Counted from the first letter of the stretch, positions 27,545 to 36,829 are shown. The stretch is DNA of 64,000 bases from Pseudomonas sp. GGS8 (GCF_024168645.1 NZ_JALJWF010000001.1:2409001-2473000); one strand, 5' to 3'. The notes: a model not told the origin generated them from the sequence alone. Numbers and translations: made by a program.

Positions 27545-27572
27545 GACTCTCCCCATCCAAACAGGGAGAGTC
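27545..27572 (+). promoter_or_regulatory. Hairpin covering the creD ribosome binding site
   Basis: GACTCTCCC (27545) pairs exactly with GGGAGAGTC (27564) across a ten-base loop. The 3' arm contains the GGGAG ribosome site for the ATG at 27576, so folding would hide it. It is likely an mRNA element limiting creD translation, or a DNA inverted repeat. Confidence 0.5.
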
Positions 27573-27575
27573 CCC

Positions 27576-28946
27576 ATGAACCGAAGCTTGACCCTAAAAC
27601 TCGGGGCGATTGCCCTGCTGATTCTATTGCTGCTGATCCCGCTGCTGATGATCAACGGGGTGATCCAGGACCGCCAGCAACTGCGCGACGGTGTGCTCGA
27701 AGACATCGCCCGCAGTTCCAGCTACAGCCAGCAATTGAGCGGCCCGCTGATGGTGGTGCCTTATCGCAAAACGGTGCGCACCTGGAAAACCAACGAAAAA
27801 ACCAACGAGCGTTATCAGGATGTCGGCGAGGAGCGTGGGCGTTTGTATTTCCTGCCGGAGCGCTTTGAACTCGACGGCCAGGTCCAGACCGAATTGCGCG
27901 CCCGGGGTATCTACGAGGCGCGGCTATTCCATGCCGATAACCGCATCAGCGGGCATTTCTCGGTCCCGGCGCAACTGGGCATCAAGGAAGACTTCGCCGA
28001 TTACCGCTTCGATCAGCCGTTCCTGGCTGTCGGCATCAGCGATATTCGCGGCATCGAGAACGCCTTGAAACTCGAACTCAATGGCCAGAAGCTGGATTTT
28101 GTACCGGGCAGCCAAGTGGGCTGGTTGGGCGAGGGTGTGCACGTGACACTACCGGTGCTGGACACCCAACAGGCTACGGAACTGGCCTTCGGTTTCGACT
28201 TGCGTCTGCAAGGCACCGGCCAGTTGCAGGTTCTCCCGGTGGGCAAGACCAGCAAGGTGTCACTGGCTGCGAATTGGCCTCACCCCAGCTTCATCGGCAA
28301 TTACCTGCCGGCGCAGCGGGAAATCACCGATCAGGGCTTTACGGCCAATTGGCAGACCTCGTTTTTCTCCACCAACCTGCAAGAAGCGTTGAACAGTTGC
28401 GTGTCGGGCGGTCATTGCGAGGCGTTCAGCGGTCGCAGTTTCGGTGTGAGTTTCATCGACCCGGTGGACCAGTACCTGAAAAGCGACCGGGCAATCAAAT
28501 ACGCATTGCTGTTCATCGTCCTGACCTTCGCCGGTTTCTTCCTCTTCGAAGTGCTGAAAAGCCTGGCGGTGCACCCGGTGCAGTACGCGTTGGTGGGTGT
28601 AGCGCTGGCGTTCTTCTACCTGTTGCTGCTGTCGCTATCCGAACACATCGGCTTTGCCCTGGCGTATCTGCTGTCGGCGAGTGGCTGTGTGGCGTTGATC
28701 GGTTTCTATGTCTGTCATGTGCTGCGTAGCGTGCGTCACGGCCTGAGTTTTTCGGCGGGGTTGGCGGCGTTGTACGGGCTGCTTTACGGCTTGTTGAGCG
28801 CCGAGGATTACGCGCTATTGATGGGCTCGCTGCTGCTGTTCGGTCTGCTGGGTGTGTTCATGGTGCTGACCCGCAAGCTGGACTGGTACGGGATCGGGCA
28901 AAAGTCCGCCAAGCCGCTGGCGTTTGATATGGGGACGGTGGAATGA
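27576..28946 (+). CDS. creD: Cell envelope integrity protein CreD
   Basis: A 456-residue inner-membrane protein of the CreD/Cet family. It has an N-terminal helix (residues 8-28, LLILLLLIPLLMINGVI), a large periplasmic region carrying the family motif GPLMVVPYRK, and a C-terminal block of about five helices from residue 310 on. CreD is the main target of CreBC and affects envelope stability and, in some species, beta-lactam susceptibility. The start at 27576 has AGGGAGAG upstream, buried in a hairpin. An upstream extension would run into the REPIN. Confidence 0.95.
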   Translation: MNRSLTLKLGAIALLILLLLIPLLMINGVIQDRQQLRDGVLEDIARSSSYSQQLSGPLMVVPYRKTVRTWKTNEKTNERYQDVGEERGRLYFLPERFELDGQVQTELRARGIYEARLFHADNRISGHFSVPAQLGIKEDFADYRFDQPFLAVGISDIRGIENALKLELNGQKLDFVPGSQVGWLGEGVHVTLPVLDTQQATELAFGFDLRLQGTGQLQVLPVGKTSKVSLAANWPHPSFIGNYLPAQREITDQGFTANWQTSFFSTNLQEALNSCVSGGHCEAFSGRSFGVSFIDPVDQYLKSDRAIKYALLFIVLTFAGFFLFEVLKSLAVHPVQYALVGVALAFFYLLLLSLSEHIGFALAYLLSASGCVALIGFYVCHVLRSVRHGLSFSAGLAALYGLLYGLLSAEDYALLMGSLLLFGLLGVFMVLTRKLDWYGIGQKSAKPLAFDMGTVE

Positions 28947-29038
28947 GCAGGTCGTTGGGGTTGCGCGAGGATCAGCGGATGGGCGAGGCGTTGGCGACGC
29001 GGATTTGCCAGTTATTTCCGTCAGATCCGGTCTGGTGC

Positions 29039-29136
29039 CATCGCGAGCAGGCTCGCTCCCACAAAAGATCTCCAGTGAATACAAAGGTTATGCACGCCAA
29101 AGATCAAATAATGTGGGAGAGAGCCTGCTCGCGATG
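29039..29136. repeat. REPIN, family B
   Basis: CATCGCGAGCAGGCTCGCTCCCACA pairs with TGTGGGAGAGAGCCTGCTCGCGATG, with one mismatch in the second arm. It lies between the convergent creD and GST genes. Confidence 0.88.
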
Positions 29137-29159
29137 AGGCCGGTACAGTCAGCGAGAAT

Positions 29160-29789
29160 CTAGAGCTTGGGCATCGTCGCAATCATCGAAGGCCGCTGAC
29201 TCACTTCGAAATACCACTCTGCCAACTTTGGATTCGCTTTGCGCCATTCCAGATCCGGATGGCGCAAATCCAGATAACCCAAGGCACAGGCCACACTGAT
29301 CGCCGCCACATCGAAATGGCTGGTCAGCTCGGCAATCGCGTCGGCCTCCAGCAGCGCCAGGGCGCGACGAATCTTGTCGCGCTGACTGTCGAGCCAGGCG
29401 TCCCAATGTTTTTCCGGCGAGCGCAGGGCCACTTCATAGCGAATCATCACGGCGGCATCCATGATCCCGTCCGCCAGAGAAGCCAGAGTCAAGCGCCGCC
29501 AGCGCGCGGAGCCTTCACGAGGAATCAGCGGATTACCGACGTGCTGGTGATCGAGGTAATCGAGGATCACCCGGCTGTCGTACAGCACATTACCGTCGGC
29601 CAGGCGCAGCGCCGGAATCTTGCCCAGCGGGTTGTCTTTGTTGAGAGCCGGATCCGGGCTGACCGGCGTGAGCTGGCTGGCTTGCAGCACCACGCGGTTC
29701 GTTTGACCGGTCTCGTGCAGCAGCACCATGACTTTGCGAACAAAGGGCGAGGCGGGGTTGTGAAACAAGGTCATGCTGGGGGCGGACAT
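29160..29789 (-). CDS. Glutathione S-transferase family protein
   Basis: A 209-residue GST. The N-terminal thioredoxin-like domain (residues 5-80) has the substrate-contact start FHNPASPFVRKV and the glutathione-binding DSRVILDYLD. The C-terminal all-helical domain follows. The residue after the first strand is Ser/Pro-rich, suggesting a Ser-type bacterial GST, but substrate cannot be assigned. I use the ATG at 29789, with GAGAT eight bases upstream. An internal ATG five codons later would also give a complete domain. It is monocistronic, between a REPIN and a degenerate REP. Confidence 0.88.
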   Translation of the reverse strand: MSAPSMTLFHNPASPFVRKVMVLLHETGQTNRVVLQASQLTPVSPDPALNKDNPLGKIPALRLADGNVLYDSRVILDYLDHQHVGNPLIPREGSARWRRLTLASLADGIMDAAVMIRYEVALRSPEKHWDAWLDSQRDKIRRALALLEADAIAELTSHFDVAAISVACALGYLDLRHPDLEWRKANPKLAEWYFEVSQRPSMIATMPKL

Positions 29790-29901
29790 GGCGGCATCTC
29801 GATCATGGGCAGTGTCGGGAGCATAGCGCTTTGGTGTTTGAGCTCAAGCTCGTTTCCACAGGTTTTGTACCGTTCGCCGATGCCGTAAACGACACAAAAC
29901 C

Positions 29902-29927
29902 TGAGCGAGGCTTGCCCGCGAAGGCGT
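29902..29927. repeat. Degenerate REP remnant
   Basis: GAGCGAGGCTTGCCCGCGAAGG resembles one arm of a family C REPIN. Just before it, CAGGTTTTGT (29859) and ACAAAACCTG (29894) pair across 25 bases, so this may be a decayed element. Confidence 0.45.
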
Positions 29928-29947
29928 CAGAACAGGCGCCATAAAAC

Positions 29948-30655
29948 TTAAAAAGACGGAGCCTGCCGCCGCCGCTTCCACTGACTCAGCCGCTGCTGCA
30001 GGTTCAACGGGCTATGAATCTGTTGCTGCCGCGCCCGGCTGAATAAAATCAGCATCAGTTCCGCCGTTGCCAAGGCATCGGCGCTGGCGTTATGCCGTTC
30101 GAAGACCTCCAGTTTGAACCAGTCGATCCACTCATCCAGCCCGGCCTCGCGAAAGTGTGCCTGGGGACAAAGCAGCGGGGCGATGTCTGCCACATCCAGA
30201 AAGGGATGCTGCAGCTTGTAACCCAGATGTTCTTTCAGCGCGCGCCCGAGCATGTGCTGGTCGAACGGCGCATGAAAGGCCAGCACCGGACTGTCGCCGA
30301 CAAACTCCATGAACTCGAGCAAGGCTTGCGCCGGGTCGCTGCCCGCAGCAATGGCGCTGGGTCCCAGGCCATGAATCAACACGCTGGGGCCGAGTTTGAG
30401 TTCGGTGCATTGCAGCGTGCGCTCGAACTGCTGGCTGAAGTCGATCGCGCCGTCCTCGATCACCACGGCTCCGATGGACAGCAGACGATCCTTGTTCAGA
30501 TTCAGCCCGGTGGTTTCCAGATCGAGCACCACCCAGCGTTGCTCTCTCAGGCTGCAATTGCTCAGCTCGGCTACGGCCGGCAAGCGCTGCAGACGTTGTT
30601 GCAGTTCGCCGGACAAAACGGGACTGGCCGGGCGCAGCCATGAAAACAGGCTCAT
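29948..30655 (-). CDS. DnaQ-like 3'-5' exonuclease
   Basis: A 235-residue DEDDh exonuclease: Exo I motif LDLETTGLN with Asp and Glu, Exo II around FHAPFDQHML, and Exo III HNASADALATAEL with the His and Asp. It resembles the DNA polymerase III epsilon subunit but lacks the polymerase-binding tail, so it is more likely a stand-alone nuclease. Its ATG overlaps the stop of the cNMP/CBS/DUF294 gene by four bases (ATGA). The two are translationally coupled, a pairing I recall as conserved in gammaproteobacteria, which hints at a regulated nuclease module. Confidence 0.88.
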   Translation of the reverse strand: MSLFSWLRPASPVLSGELQQRLQRLPAVAELSNCSLREQRWVVLDLETTGLNLNKDRLLSIGAVVIEDGAIDFSQQFERTLQCTELKLGPSVLIHGLGPSAIAAGSDPAQALLEFMEFVGDSPVLAFHAPFDQHMLGRALKEHLGYKLQHPFLDVADIAPLLCPQAHFREAGLDEWIDWFKLEVFERHNASADALATAELMLILFSRARQQQIHSPLNLQQRLSQWKRRRQAPSF

Positions 30656-32586
30656 AACTGATACCGCAGGGTCAGGCTGCTTTGCAGGCGTTGGGCCTGG
30701 CGCAGGGATTCACGCAGGATGCGTCGGTCCAGATGATTGAGGCTGTCGGGATCGACGCGGTTGGAGTAGGGCAAGTTCTCTCGGGTCTGTAGCTGATGTT
30801 GCTGCATGCGGGTTTGCTGGATGAAGTGATACGCCTCTTCATAGGCAGCGCCATCCAGCTGTTCGATGACCTCTTTCTCCACCAATTGGCGAAAGCGTTC
30901 CAGGGTATTGTTGGCGCCGATGCCGTGGGCCAGGGCCAGCACTCGCGCACCGTCGACGAATGGCGTCAGGCCCTGGAGTTTCAGGTCGAGGGTGGCTTTT
31001 TCGCCATTCTTGCGCGCCAGCACGAACTCGCGGAACCGCCCCACGGGCGGACGATTGCGCAGGGCATTCTCAGCCATCATGCGCTGGAACAACCGGTTGT
31101 CGCCGACCTGATCGAGAATGCCCCGGCGCAATTGCTCGCAGCCTCGCTCATCGCCCCAGACCACACGCAGGTCGAAGTAGATGCTCGACCCCAGCAGGTT
31201 TTCCGGCGTCGCCTCGCGGATAAACGCCGCAAAGCGTCGCGCCCATTCGACCCGGGACAAACACAGCTCGGGGTTGCCAGCCATGATGTTGCCCTTGCAC
31301 AGGGTGAAGCCGCACAGCGCCAGGCTCTGATTGACCTGCTGGGCGATGGGCAGCAACTTGCCGCGTATTTCGGCGGCGTGGGCCGCATCGCGGGCCTCGA
31401 ACAGAATGCCGTTGTCCTGATCGGTGTGCAGCGTCTGCTCGCGGCGGCCTTCGCTGCCGAAGCACAGCCAACTGAACGGCACACCGGGGTCGCCTTTCTC
31501 CGCCAGGGCCAGTTCGATCACCCTGCACACAGTGTGGTCGTTAAGCAGGGTGATGATATGGGTGATTTGCGTCGAGGACGCGCCGTGGGCCAGCATCCGT
31601 TCGACCAGTTGGCCAATCTCGCCGCGGATCGCCACCAGATTCTCCACCCGTTGGGCACTGCGAATGGTCCGCGCCAGGTGCACCAGATCGACCCTTTGCA
31701 GGGAAAACAGATCGCGCTCTGAAACCACGCCGCACAGGCGCTGATCCTTGACCAGGCAGACGTGGGCGATGTGTCGCTCGGTCATGGCGATCGCTGCGTC
31801 GAAGGCGCTGTGATCCGGCGTCAGGTAAAACGGCGCCGGGGTCATGTGCCGTTCTATGGATTCATTGAAATCGCTGGTGCCGTTGGCCACCACATGCCGC
31901 AAGTCGCGCAGGGTGAAAATGCCCAGCGGCGCCCTCTGCTCATCGACCACCACAATGCTGCCGACTTGCTGATCGTGCATCAGCGTCACCGCTTCACGCA
32001 GAGGGGTGATCGGGCTGCAGGTCACCGGATGCCGCATGGCCAGTTCGCCCAATCGGGTATTGAGCGAGTACTGGGTGCCGAGGGTTTCCACGGCTTTTTG
32101 CTGGACTTGCTGATTGACCTGATCCAGCAAACTGCTGACACCGCGTAGGGCAAAGTCGCGGAACGGGTTGGACAGTGCGAACAGTTTGATGAACGCGAGC
32201 TTATTCAGCTGTAGGCAAAAGGTATCTTCGGCCGCCAGATGTTCGGTGCGGGTGGCACGCTCGCCCAGCAGGGCGGCGAGGGGAAAGCACTCGCCGGTGG
32301 TGATTTCGAAGGTGGTTTCGGTGCCGCCCTTGGCCGTGTGCGGTCGCTCGCCGACAACCCTGCCTTGTTTGACGATGTAGAAATGCTCAATCGGGCCATC
32401 GGCGGGTTTGATGATGCTCTCGCCGGGGGCATAAAACCGCAGTTGGCATTGCTCCACCAGATAGGCCAGGTGGGCATGTTCCATTTGATTGAACGGCGGG
32501 AAGCGCTGCAGGAATTGCAAAGTGCCCTGGATGTTCTGCAACACCGCGGTTTTCCCTGCCTGGGTGAAGGCGTCCGCTTTACTCAT
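30652..32586 (-). CDS. cNMP-binding / double CBS / DUF294 nucleotidyltransferase-like protein
   Basis: A 644-residue cytoplasmic protein with four recognisable parts: a cyclic-nucleotide-binding-like domain (about 30-150), two CBS domains (about 180-295), a DUF294 nucleotidyltransferase-like domain with GSEGRREQTLHTDQD (the GSxGRxE...DxD pattern expected for catalysis), and a C-terminal DUF294 helical domain (about 480-630). CBS domains usually sense adenine nucleotides. The output is unknown, but its relatives resemble GlnD-type nucleotidyltransferases, so it might modify a protein or RNA. The start is set at MSKADAF; an ATG two codons upstream is possible, and neither has a strong ribosome site. 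It overlaps the exonuclease gene and is divergent from a receiver-only regulator. Confidence 0.85.
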   Translation of the reverse strand: MSKADAFTQAGKTAVLQNIQGTLQFLQRFPPFNQMEHAHLAYLVEQCQLRFYAPGESIIKPADGPIEHFYIVKQGRVVGERPHTAKGGTETTFEITTGECFPLAALLGERATRTEHLAAEDTFCLQLNKLAFIKLFALSNPFRDFALRGVSSLLDQVNQQVQQKAVETLGTQYSLNTRLGELAMRHPVTCSPITPLREAVTLMHDQQVGSIVVVDEQRAPLGIFTLRDLRHVVANGTSDFNESIERHMTPAPFYLTPDHSAFDAAIAMTERHIAHVCLVKDQRLCGVVSERDLFSLQRVDLVHLARTIRSAQRVENLVAIRGEIGQLVERMLAHGASSTQITHIITLLNDHTVCRVIELALAEKGDPGVPFSWLCFGSEGRREQTLHTDQDNGILFEARDAAHAAEIRGKLLPIAQQVNQSLALCGFTLCKGNIMAGNPELCLSRVEWARRFAAFIREATPENLLGSSIYFDLRVVWGDERGCEQLRRGILDQVGDNRLFQRMMAENALRNRPPVGRFREFVLARKNGEKATLDLKLQGLTPFVDGARVLALAHGIGANNTLERFRQLVEKEVIEQLDGAAYEEAYHFIQQTRMQQHQLQTRENLPYSNRVDPDSLNHLDRRILRESLRQAQRLQSSLTLRYQL

Positions 32587-32613
32587 AACCATTACCGCAG
32601 TCTTTTTCTGATT

Positions 32614-32818
32614 GTTGTGTCGGATCGTTGTGTCAGATCGTTCCAGGCATGGTCGACCCCTGCGGGCAGGGTGCCCATTGGACGTAAGTCTAGGTAGGCA
32701 GTGCAGCGGCCGGAATATGGGAAATGTCTGACACAACGGTGGGAAAAACCTCCTACATTGTCTATTGGAAAAGTTTCCGACGAAGTGCACATTGAAGTCT
32801 GCTGAGCGATGTCTGACA
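32614..32818. promoter_or_regulatory. Repeated GTTGTGTC(A/G)GA elements in the divergent promoter region
   Basis: Tandem 13-base copies, GTTGTGTCGGATC and GTTGTGTCAGATC, stand at 32614 and 32627. An inverted copy, GTCTGACACAAC, lies at 32726, and a shorter inverted one, GTCTGACAC, at 32811. A separate palindrome, GGAAA-AG-TTTCC, lies at 32767. Repeated sites in both orientations between divergent genes suggest operators for one regulator, identity unknown. Confidence 0.5.
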
Positions 32819-32857
32819 CCCTGTATCAGGGATCGCATCGAAAACGTTGAGAACGCC

Positions 32858-33304
32858 ATGTCCGACCACGATATTTTGAGTGATGCCGAGCGCGAAGCGC
32901 TCAGCGCCATCATGCTGGAACCAGACTTGCCGCCGCAGCGGGTGCTGATCGTCGATGACGATAAGGATGCCCGCGAATTGCTGTCGGAAATTCTGGAGTT
33001 CGATGGCATTCACTGCATGACGGCGGCCAGTGGCGAAACGGCGCTCAAAATGCTGGAAGAGAAGCCTTCGATCGGTCTGGTGATTACCGACCTGCGGACG
33101 GGGCACGTCGATGGCCTGGAACTGATCCGCCGGGTGCGGGAATCGCCACGTGCGGCGTTGCCGATCATCATCGTTTCCGGCGACGCCGACGTGAAGGATG
33201 CGATCGAAGCCATGCATTTGCACGTCGTGGACTTTTTGCTCAAGCCCATCGATAGCGAAAAATTGCTTGAGTTGGTCAAGCATGAGCTGGGGATGGATGT
33301 GTAG
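32858..33304 (+). CDS. Stand-alone receiver-domain response regulator
   Basis: A 148-residue protein that is almost entirely one CheY-like receiver: acidic pocket in VLIVDDDKDA, phosphoacceptor D78 in VITDLRTGHVDG, the Ser in IVSGDAD, and the Lys in LLKPID. The first 30 residues form a short acidic extension. It has no DNA-binding or enzymatic output domain, so it should act by protein contact or as a phosphate sink. The usual proline after the phospho-Asp loop is missing (LRTGHV). No kinase gene is adjacent; the nearest partner is the divergent CBS/DUF294 gene, with which it shares repeated promoter elements. TGAGA precedes the start, and a longer frame is possible. Confidence 0.85.
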   Translation: MSDHDILSDAEREALSAIMLEPDLPPQRVLIVDDDKDARELLSEILEFDGIHCMTAASGETALKMLEEKPSIGLVITDLRTGHVDGLELIRRVRESPRAALPIIIVSGDADVKDAIEAMHLHVVDFLLKPIDSEKLLELVKHELGMDV

Positions 33305-33329
33305 CGCGGACTTCCAGGTTGGCAGCTTT

Positions 33330-33462
33330 TGTGGCGAGGGGGCTTGCCCCTGTTCGGCTGCGCAGCAGTCGTAAACTCTATGTATGCGGTGCATCAGGTA
33401 CATTGGGAGCGCTGGTTTTGGGGCTGCTTCGCAACCCAACGGGGGCAAGCCCCCTCGCCACA
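33330..33462. repeat. REPIN, family A
   Basis: TGTGGCGAGGGGGCTTGCCCC and GGGGGCAAGCCCCCTCGCCACA form the outer arms, with inner GGCTGCGCAGCAG and GGGCTGCTTCGC segments. It lies between the receiver gene and the shared terminator. Confidence 0.88.
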
Positions 33463-33476
33463 GGAATTGCACAAAT

Positions 33477-33510
33477 AAAAAAGCCCTGATCTCTCGATCA
33501 GGGCTTTTTT
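33477..33510. terminator. Bidirectional terminator between the receiver gene and glcB
   Basis: AAAAAAGCCCTGATC and its exact complement close a four-base TCTC loop, with an A tract on one side and a T tract on the other. It can serve both convergent genes. Confidence 0.92.
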
Positions 33511-33531
33511 ACGTCCAGCGTCAGCGTTTAC

Positions 33532-35724
33532 TCAAAGGCCGTTGGCAGCCTTGAACTCACGACGACGACGGTGCAGAACCGGCTCGGTGTAGCCGTTCGG
33601 CTGTTTAGTGCCTTCGACCACCAACTCGACCGCCGCCTGGAAGGCGATGTTGCTGTCGAAGTTCGGTGCCAGCGGGCGGTACAGCGGATCGTTGGCGTTC
33701 TGGCGGTCAACCACCGGCGCCATGCGCTTGAGGCTTTCCATGACTTGGTCTTGGGTGACGATGCCATGGCGCAGCCAGTTGGCGATGTGCTGGCTGGAAA
33801 TACGCAGCGTCGCACGGTCTTCCATCAGGCCGACGTCGTTGATGTCCGGCACTTTCGAGCAACCTACGCCCTGGTCGATCCAGCGCACCACGTAACCGAG
33901 AATGCCCTGGGCGTTGTTGTCCAGTTCGTTCTTGATCTGTTCCGCAGTCCAGCTCGGATTCACAGCCAGCGGGATAGTCAGGATGTCGTCCACCGAAGCA
34001 CGCGCACGTTTGGCCAGTTCGGCCTGACGGGCGAACACGTCGACCTTGTGGTAGTGCAACGCGTGCAGCGCAGCAGCGGTCGGCGATGGAACCCAGGCGG
34101 TGTTGGCACCGGCCAATGGGTGAGCGATTTTCTGTTCCAGCATCGCGGCCATCAGGTCGGGCATGGCCCACATGCCTTTACCGATCTGGGCGCGACCTTG
34201 CAGGCCAGTGCTCAAGCCGATGTCGACGTTCCAGTTCTCGTAGGCGCTGATCCACTTCTCGGCTTTCATGTCGGCCTTGCGCACCATCGGGCCGGCTTCC
34301 ATGGAGGTGTGGATTTCATCGCCCGTGCGGTCCAGGAAACCGGTGTTGATGAACACCACGCGCTCACTGGCGGCCTTGATGCAGGCCTTGAGGTTGACCG
34401 TGGTACGGCGCTCCTCGTCCATGATCCCGACTTTGAGGGTGTTGCGCGGCAGGCCGAGGACGTCCTCGATACGACCGAACAGCTCGTTGGTGAACGCGGC
34501 TTCTTCCGGGCCGTGCATCTTCGGCTTCACGATGTAGACCGAGCCGGTACGGCTGTTCTTGCGCGAGCTGTTGCCATTGAGGCTGTGGATTGCCGCGAGG
34601 CAAGTCACCAAACCGTCGAGAATGCCTTCCGGCACTTCGTTGCCGTCTTTATCGAGGATCGCGTCGATGGTCATCAGGTGGCCGACGTTACGCACGAACA
34701 ACAGCGACCGACCGTGCAGGCTCAGTTCGCTGTCATCGAGGGCGGTGTAAGTGCGGTCGGCGTTCATGGTGCGGGTAAAGGTCTGACCGCCCTTGGAGAC
34801 TTCTTCCGACAGATCGCCCTTCATCAGGCCTAGCCAATTGCGGTAGATCACCACTTTGTCTTCGGCATCGACGGCGGCGACCGAGTCTTCGCAGTCCATG
34901 ATGGTGGTTAGCGCGGCTTCCATCAGGATGTCTTTGACACCGGCAGCATCGGTCTGGCCGACCGGGGTGCTGGCATCGATCTGGATTTCGAAGTGCAGGC
35001 CATTGTTCTTCAGCAGGATCGCGGTCGGTGCGGCTGCATCGCCGTGGAAGCCGATCAGTTGGGCATCGTTGCGCAGGCCTGAGCTCTTCAAAACCGAGTT
35101 GCTGCCGCCTTTGAGCGCGATAACCAGTTTGCCGTCAATGATCTTGTAGCCGGTGGAGTCGACGTGGGAGCCGGCCGCCAATGGCGCGGCTTCGTCGAGG
35201 AAGGCGCGGGCGAAGGCAATGACCTTGTCGCCACGCACCTTGTTGTAGCCTTTGCCCTTTTCCGCGCCGTCCGCTTCGCTGATGGCGTCGGTGCCGTAGA
35301 GCGCGTCATACAGCGAACCCCAGCGGGCGTTCGAGGCGTTGAGCGCGAAACGGGCGTTCATGACCGGCACCACCAACTGTGGGCCGGCCATGCGGGCGAT
35401 TTCATCATCGACGTTTTGTGTCGTTGCCTGGAAATCGGCCGCTTCTGGCAGCAGATAACCGATGTCTTGCAGGAAGGCTTTGTAGGCCACCGCATCGTGC
35501 GCAACACCTGCACGAGCCTGGTGCCAGGCATCGATGCGAGCCTGGAAATCATCGCGTTTGGCGAGTAGGGCTTTGTTCTTCGGTGCCAGGTCATGGATGA
35601 CCTTGTCGGCACCGGCCCAGAACGTGTCGGCGGTGAGGCCGGTACCGGGAATGGCTTCGTTGTTCACGAAGTCGAACAGGACTTTGGCGACCTGCAGGCC
35701 ACCGACTTGAACGTGTTCAGTCAT
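33532..35724 (-). CDS. glcB: Malate synthase G
   Basis: This enzyme condenses glyoxylate and acetyl-CoA to malate, the last step of the glyoxylate shunt and of glycolate use. The 730-residue length marks it as the G isoform rather than the shorter A form. Signatures include the N-terminal VARVLFDF-like segment, [16 protein letters not shown], the KPKMHGPEE motif near residue 450, and [15 protein letters not shown] lies seven bases before the ATG. It is monocistronic, ending at a bidirectional terminator. Confidence 0.95.
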   Translation of the reverse strand: MTEHVQVGGLQVAKVLFDFVNNEAIPGTGLTADTFWAGADKVIHDLAPKNKALLAKRDDFQARIDAWHQARAGVAHDAVAYKAFLQDIGYLLPEAADFQATTQNVDDEIARMAGPQLVVPVMNARFALNASNARWGSLYDALYGTDAISEADGAEKGKGYNKVRGDKVIAFARAFLDEAAPLAAGSHVDSTGYKIIDGKLVIALKGGSNSVLKSSGLRNDAQLIGFHGDAAAPTAILLKNNGLHFEIQIDASTPVGQTDAAGVKDILMEAALTTIMDCEDSVAAVDAEDKVVIYRNWLGLMKGDLSEEVSKGGQTFTRTMNADRTYTALDDSELSLHGRSLLFVRNVGHLMTIDAILDKDGNEVPEGILDGLVTCLAAIHSLNGNSSRKNSRTGSVYIVKPKMHGPEEAAFTNELFGRIEDVLGLPRNTLKVGIMDEERRTTVNLKACIKAASERVVFINTGFLDRTGDEIHTSMEAGPMVRKADMKAEKWISAYENWNVDIGLSTGLQGRAQIGKGMWAMPDLMAAMLEQKIAHPLAGANTAWVPSPTAAALHALHYHKVDVFARQAELAKRARASVDDILTIPLAVNPSWTAEQIKNELDNNAQGILGYVVRWIDQGVGCSKVPDINDVGLMEDRATLRISSQHIANWLRHGIVTQDQVMESLKRMAPVVDRQNANDPLYRPLAPNFDSNIAFQAAVELVVEGTKQPNGYTEPVLHRRRREFKAANGL

Positions 35725-36124
35725 TGCTTGCCTCACTCTGCTCAGCTATTTCGCTTTTCAGCTCTTCAATTAAACAATGAAGCCTCTGGCCATTTAAACC
35801 ACAAACCCTTCTACCAGTACATGCCATTGCTGGCGGCTGGGTTCGGTCCGATCAACGGCGTTGCGGCCTTGCTGACGGGGCTTTCCGGGTTGCGAGTGTG
35901 CCTGCGGCAGACATCGATCCAACGTTATGTAGTGCGCGCTGCGGCATACTACATGATGAATTGCGCTTGTGAAAATTAGACTAATTACGTCGTTCTGCGA
36001 CCCCGTGACGCATTGCAGTCACGTCGGGGGATGGGATGTTCTCAAAAAACTATTGGATTGTTCCAGATAAATCTAAAAGCTTGTACACATAATCTTCGAT
36101 GCCCTGCTATGGAGATGGGGCTTT
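35725..36124 (-). other. glcB upstream region, no gene seen
   Basis: About 400 bases upstream of glcB. An imperfect palindrome, ATGTAGT (35927) with ACTACAT (35948), about 200 bases before the glcB start, could be an operator. A second hairpin lies at 36001-36029 (CCCCG/CGGGG and TGAC/GTCA with a small bulge). Plus-strand frames here start inside glcB and look like its shadow. The function of both inverted repeats is unknown. Confidence 0.35.
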
Positions 36125-36245
36125 TGTGGCGAGGGGGCTTGCGCCCGTTCGGCTGCGAAGCAGTCGTAGATCGCCTGATGCGAACACGCTGGAGAAACTC
36201 AAGGGGCCGCTTCGCGACCCAACGGGGGCAAGCCCCCTCGCCACA
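36125..36245. repeat. REPIN, family A
   Basis: TGTGGCGAGGGGGCTTGCGCCCGTT and AACGGGGGCAAGCCCCCTCGCCACA are mirror arms with inner CGGCTGCGAAGCAGTCG and GCCGCTTCGCGACCC. It is 60 bases upstream of the gcvR-like gene. Confidence 0.88.
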
Positions 36246-36305
36246 ACCAGCCCCTTGCCTATACTTGCCTTTCCATAACAAAAGTCATGACAAGAGGGCT
36301 ACGCC

Positions 36306-36824
36306 ATGGACCACCTCGTACTCACGGTATTCGCCCCGGATAAGCCCGGGCAGGTCGAGCGCATTGCCCAATGCATTGCCGAGCACGGCGGCAACTGGTT
36401 GGAAAGCCGCATGTCGCGCATGGCCGGGCAGTTTGCCGGGATTCTTCGGGTGGGTGTGCCAGCGGAGGCTTACGATGAACTGGTAGACGCCCTACAGGGA
36501 CTGTCGACCCAGGGCATCCGCGTGATGATCGCCGAAAGCAGCATCGAACAATCCTGCACCTGGAAGCCGATTGCCATGGAACTGGTGGGCAATGATCGTC
36601 CGGGCATTGTGCGAGACATTACGCGTCTGCTGAGTGAGCAAGGGGTGAGCCTGGAGCGGCTGGTGACCGAAGTGCGTCCGGCGCCGATGAGCAGCGAGCC
36701 GTTGTTCCATGCCGAAGCAATTCTCGCGGTGCCCCTGACCTTGTCGCTGGAGGTGCTGCAATCGCGCCTGGAAACCCTGGCCGACGATCTGATGGTCGAA
36801 TTGGTGCTGCGCAGCGAACCTTGA
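36306..36824 (+). CDS. Double ACT-domain protein, glycine cleavage repressor (GcvR)-like
   Basis: A 172-residue protein made of two ACT domains (about 1-75, starting DHLVLTVFAPDKPGQVERIA, and 85-165, starting MELVGNDRPGIVRDIT). ACT domains bind amino acids; in E. coli GcvR binds glycine and GcvA to control the glycine cleavage genes. The family also includes general ACT regulators, so the assignment is by resemblance. A role in glycine metabolism would suit the betaine/sarcosine genes elsewhere in the window, but this is inference. AGAGG precedes the ATG. Confidence 0.82.
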   Translation: MDHLVLTVFAPDKPGQVERIAQCIAEHGGNWLESRMSRMAGQFAGILRVGVPAEAYDELVDALQGLSTQGIRVMIAESSIEQSCTWKPIAMELVGNDRPGIVRDITRLLSEQGVSLERLVTEVRPAPMSSEPLFHAEAILAVPLTLSLEVLQSRLETLADDLMVELVLRSEP

Positions 36825-36829
36825 GCAGG

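Noticed and set aside
28943..29137. 64-residue frame after creD
   Set aside because: It starts at the creD stop and mostly translates a REPIN; no homology or ribosome site supports it.
35593..35979. 128-residue plus-strand frame upstream of and overlapping glcB
   Set aside because: Its first third is antisense to glcB, the rest has no ribosome site or family resemblance.
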